Shown one piece after another: positions 8,901 through 9,277 of a stretch of DNA of 9,277 nt; the stretch's first letter is position 1; every line of letters starts with the position of its first letter. A program made the translations under genes and the position numbers. The notes under the pieces are model-generated. The model did no database searches. It had not been told where the DNA came from and worked only from the letters and a program-made list of their open reading frames with translations. The stretch comes from an uncultured Oribacterium sp. (GTDB lineage: Bacteria; Bacillota; Clostridia; Lachnospirales; Lachnospiraceae): contig CALHIC010000249.1 of the NCBI GenBank assembly GCA_938030845.1, positions 1 to 9,277 of the forward strand, read 5' to 3'.

Positions 8901-9021
8901 CCTTCTCTATGACCTTTCCCTCTGCCTTCCATTCCACAGGAAACTGAAATAGTACCTGTAGAATCACAAGGCATAAAGCCACCAGCCTTTTTCCTCGCTG
9001 TCCCGAGATAAAGCTTTTCAT
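2926..9021 (-). CDS. Giant secreted, membrane-anchored protein with Ig-like repeats
   Basis: A 2031-residue exported protein. Residues 1-35 are a signal peptide: basic start (RGKR), hydrophobic core (LVALCLVILQVLFQF), plausible cleavage near AEG (33-35). Residues about 38-66 and 150-218 look like two halves of a CnaB-like beta domain (FTDDHGSPVQGVQVELSIY) split by an acidic Ser/Glu-rich insert (66-147). Residues about 223-610 hold several more beta-rich regions, including a Big_2-like one near 320-410. Residues 614-1980 are about eleven Ig-like modules with junctions of type D-x-x-x-P (for example DRTAP, DKTPP) and a (D/E)xAGN turn near each module end. Residues about 1996-2013 are a short hydrophobic segment followed by a basic tail (LKRRRLKGKRR). 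No LPXTG motif is present, so membrane rather than wall anchoring is inferred. Only three Cys occur (17, 1110, 2010). A ribosome binding site 7 bases upstream fixes the ATG. The role is unknown: adhesin, stalk or sensor are all possible. Position beside a phosphatase and kinase suggests a link to envelope signalling. Confidence 0.93.
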   Translation of the reverse strand: MKSFISGQRGKRLVALCLVILQVLFQFPVEWKAEGKVIEKDKEILFLFTDDHGSPVQGVQVELSIYKKDSEKGEEERQETEDALSSSLLDEEEKSSPSTSEKEETSSASNTWTERGKKYTKLQEDESLEKDDDFPHAKEEGSYPGYDKFEKRLFYTGQPNAMGEIVQKLPSRYLTQGFKILMIVRAYNDEYQAFRDYTIENGEIPIDLEGTVEITLDEKQKQPWKGILTLDPVETIVIKDKQTYTLSAHAHYEPDLGEDKSDSDIEYYLIRPSSSEERIWNPNAIQINTGGSYTLIARIKGDKNHKTLKDSKTFTVSETLDKLIFKDGNSIKEKYEKNKYIDPINWANVKGKVHYEEISNNDGAISIENHRKLRVNAPGTAVIRVIVEDWEESGSKFKTEPKELTITIEPGEQKDFSFDLQDFEYLGTKEQKDKVFSVYKVNYGKENPKAGGKLGKHSFRLNVKGQLSDEISYDLLTKDVADLDDQKGILSFRDGKQDTILIEVTAKKNKYYEEKKAYAEIQVVYPDYSSYLHIEGDKNAQGWYKSNVKISARNNGVKYDISYRDSWEKGDWQKDITLGENSASPEGKQIFIKTKEGIGLGLKEGKSLEKYNIDTTKPELFPISYRTDKESRVKSLGGYDFYKDTLEVELKAKDTRSKVEAIYYHYILQDSENQTTEKQWIKLSNTDREQFSRPDDDTAIAKIKLEPQFRGKIEYYAVDNAGNKNEGSPRKTDKYLVVDTKKPEGSFYFQPEVKPIKDHFYFQNDSVLNLYVKETNFFTEDRDLSLKVYSRRNGETKEQSYTAQIHQDKNVTLKKNSGILDDDKPSLLENQANRFMEYHKVGDDNTVETRFSNEGHYRFSFDYKDPSGNPIVWGHDYGLSKKGQLEVTIDKTDPKIFFDPSLEGSKTRYFAKDVTLTANVLEENFNPEKTELYYKFLPDLVEGTSNGAVISSSTLGIPVSPSSITRAPKTFTRAGAKPVRPKNVPWKAEKVSDSTLHKAELNFKEDGEYEVLLNTTDLSGRKASASNFLVVDKTPPKIRVSLSNDGLANEKYFREARRGKIEIEDAHLDLSSLQIDFSVKDKAGNPVPVTYAESLKSLNNWTQEGNKYTCLVEFTEDGIYHLGLKVKDLAGNENAPIEVGETKAAFDFVVDRKAPTGALKIGDWDRSKDGTLWTKLLDRISFGRFSNKKQVIRLQAEDNLSGIGLVEVLRTREKMSLADLQASSAFKNVTSEVKDGYWSKEISPNETFITYVHLKDMAGNQYYLSSDGVILDQQNPEIHITLPKEEEKNGLYKKDVVVGISVTEPSPGNSYAGLKDVTYTVYRDGIETQAGSLYHFSKEEPQLNDLKKSYDDAHALTILAKDNNSNDVLLKIKAVDNAGNQTVKEEHLSIDITKPRVTLSFDNNRVENEFYFKENRTATITVEERNFSEDAFKILITDPAEGKGARLLEVERDSFQKVSGSGDSTRWESRLYFNKDGDYQLSITGEDLAGNAMEELAYAEGTRAALDFTVDKTAPVLSVSYDNNTANHEFYYKEGRRAEISIEEKNFRSDLVDYTVMKDGGREGHGSALSSFSGGEGRGVSELHHQASISYEEDGDYQFNIRVKDLAGNEALAYPEDHFVIDRTAPSLTISDILNESANKGEVSPKISYGDRYLDQDALSLKLIGEVHGEHELSSQQGGSISIARTDALNLPMQKSMEETESPKQKEEEKEGIVYQSSAGGEEGNLSFQNFPEEPDTDDVYRLSAKIVDMAGNETTEELWFSVNRFGSTYLLSDRAKALQGTYQKEGEEILISEINADEVLSSALTLYRNEEKHALSEGAEYQTTRSGGNGKWYRGDYLIKKDNFDKEGLYHLQISSQDKAGNLASTEQTERGAELRFGIDRTPPRILLSNVDNQGVYRGDSLDLDLSVQDNLWLEQVDAIVDGTEELSWKDKSLQEAVAKDSFPLQISGEKGKRHKLLVVARDAAGNESRKEVSDFVITNNPLLRLISQKNFARNAAIATVAGLMGLSCVVNGPSLLQELKRRRLKGKRR
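3082..7182 (-). repeat. Tandem array of about eleven Ig-like modules within the giant protein
   Basis: Residues 614-1980. D-x-x-x-P junctions begin at residues 614, 739, 890, 1032, 1151, 1272, 1391, 1511, 1622 and 1881, with a degenerate one (NRFGS) at 1764. Spacings are 125, 151, 142, 119, 121, 119, 120, 111, 142 and 117 residues. Most modules have an early strand pattern like YxKExRxAxIxIEExNF, a variable loop, then (E/K)DGxYxF and D-L/M/K/N-AGN. The repeats are divergent at protein level rather than recent DNA duplications. Confidence 0.85.
4159..4851 (-). repeat. Two most similar adjacent Ig-like modules
   Basis: Residues 1391-1510 and 1511-1621. Aligned without gaps at an offset of exactly 120 residues, positions 1397-1430 and 1517-1550 share 17 of 34 residues, including DNN, EFY, KE and the EExNF motif. 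At DNA level, AATAAAACTCAT is shared at about 4427-4438 and 4788-4799 on the plus strand. They look like an older internal duplication. Confidence 0.75.
8581..8826 (-). other. Acidic Ser/Glu-rich low-complexity insert of the giant protein
   Basis: Residues 66-147 are dominated by Glu, Asp, Lys and Ser (for example KDSEKGEEERQETEDALSSS), with almost no hydrophobic residues. It is likely disordered and separates two stretches that together resemble one CnaB-like beta domain. It could be a flexible spacer or a protease-sensitive segment. Confidence 0.7.
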
Positions 9022-9028
9022 ATATCTA

Positions 9029-9037
9029 CTCCTTTTT
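9029..9037 (-). promoter_or_regulatory. Ribosome binding site of the giant Ig-like protein
   Basis: AAAAAGGAG with a seven-base spacer (TAGATAT) to the ATG at 9021-9019. It lies in the 38-base gap after the upstream gene. I saw no convincing -35/-10 pair or terminator hairpin in that gap. Confidence 0.8.
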
Positions 9038-9059
9038 GCCTACGCACAAATAACTTCTT

Positions 9060-9277
9060 TTATTGTTTTTGTACTGCTCCGTTCACAGTCCACCTGCCCT
9101 CCTGATCCACGGTAAACCCGTCAGGGGTAGTGGTGTTTCTATAAAGGGCTCCTTCATTTTGTCCCTGTAAATCCAAATAATAGCAGTTTCCGTCAATCCA
9201 CTGCCAACCGGTAAGCATTCTGCCCTTCCATCCGTCAGAGTTTGGGAAGAGGTAGTATTTACTACCGTTTACCTCTA
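9060..9277 (-). CDS. Cell-wall-binding-repeat protein, C-terminal end only
   Basis: Reading the minus strand from 9275, 71 codons run to a TAA at 9062-9060; the start lies beyond the window. The translated end has the aromatic/Gly pattern of choline-binding-type (CW_binding_1) repeats: GSKYYLFPNSDGWKGRM, then MLTGWQWIDGNCYYLD, and a terminal block TPDGFTVDQEGRWTVNGAV. Proteins with this type of ending are normally secreted and held non-covalently to wall polymers by the repeats, with a catalytic or adhesive domain further upstream, which is not visible here. It ends 38 bases before the start of the giant gene on the same strand, so co-transcription is likely. No hydrolase, protease or other functional domain can be assigned from this fragment. 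Confidence 0.85.
   Translation of the reverse strand, partial: EVNGSKYYLFPNSDGWKGRMLTGWQWIDGNCYYLDLQGQNEGALYRNTTTPDGFTVDQEGRWTVNGAVQKQ

Noticed and set aside
2926..9021. Sortase-anchored LPXTG adhesin
   Set aside because: No LPXTG or close variant was found before the C-terminal hydrophobic segment, so wall anchoring by sortase is not supported.
9022..9059. Promoter or terminator between the wall-binding gene and the giant gene
   Set aside because: No hairpin with a T-run and no convincing -35/-10 pair could be read in these 38 bases.

Overview
The window holds one block of five co-directional genes, all on the minus strand. Read in transcription order (right to left) they are: the 3' end of a secreted cell-wall-binding-repeat protein (9060-9277, cut by the right edge); a 2031-residue secreted, membrane-anchored protein built mostly of Ig-like modules (2926-9021); a PP2C-type Ser/Thr protein phosphatase (2142-2909); a membrane-spanning Ser/Thr protein kinase with a helical, non-PASTA outer domain (420-2117); and the 5' part of a small membrane protein with a basic, charged cytoplasmic region (1-423, cut by the left edge). 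Gaps are 38, 16 and 24 bases, followed by a 4-base ATGA overlap. I see no terminator hairpin in any gap, so a single operon is the simplest reading; its promoter and its end both lie outside the window. There is no stretch over 300 bases without a gene, and I found no RNA gene, insertion sequence, CRISPR array or attachment site.

The organism is probably a Gram-positive anaerobe of the Firmicutes (Bacillota), most likely Lachnospiraceae or a near relative. The reasons are strong purine-rich ribosome binding sites, moderate GC, a YRD-type bacterial kinase with a helical outer domain paired with PP2C, and the C-terminal style of the wall-binding-repeat protein. An Oribacterium-like oral species is possible, but I cannot establish genus or species from sequence reading alone.

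How the genes may work together (inference): two exported proteins, one wall-binding and one a very long Ig-like rod or sensor held in the membrane by a C-terminal helix, are made with a reversible phosphorylation switch. The kinase domain, the phosphatase and the charged part of the small membrane protein all lie in the cytoplasm. The small protein carries two similar Thr-containing motifs that could be phosphorylation sites, possibly ahead of an FHA domain beyond the window edge. The picture is an envelope-sensing or surface-assembly unit in which the usual PASTA muropeptide sensor is replaced by another outer domain. The enzymes belong to known families; the architecture of the giant protein and the grouping are the less familiar parts.

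The most noteworthy sequence details are the roughly 120-residue periodic Ig-like array with one recurrently expanded loop, a marked GC drop in part of the N-terminal coding half of the giant gene, an acidic Ser/Glu-rich insert near its N-terminus, and a small palindrome sitting between the kinase's ribosome binding site and its start codon.
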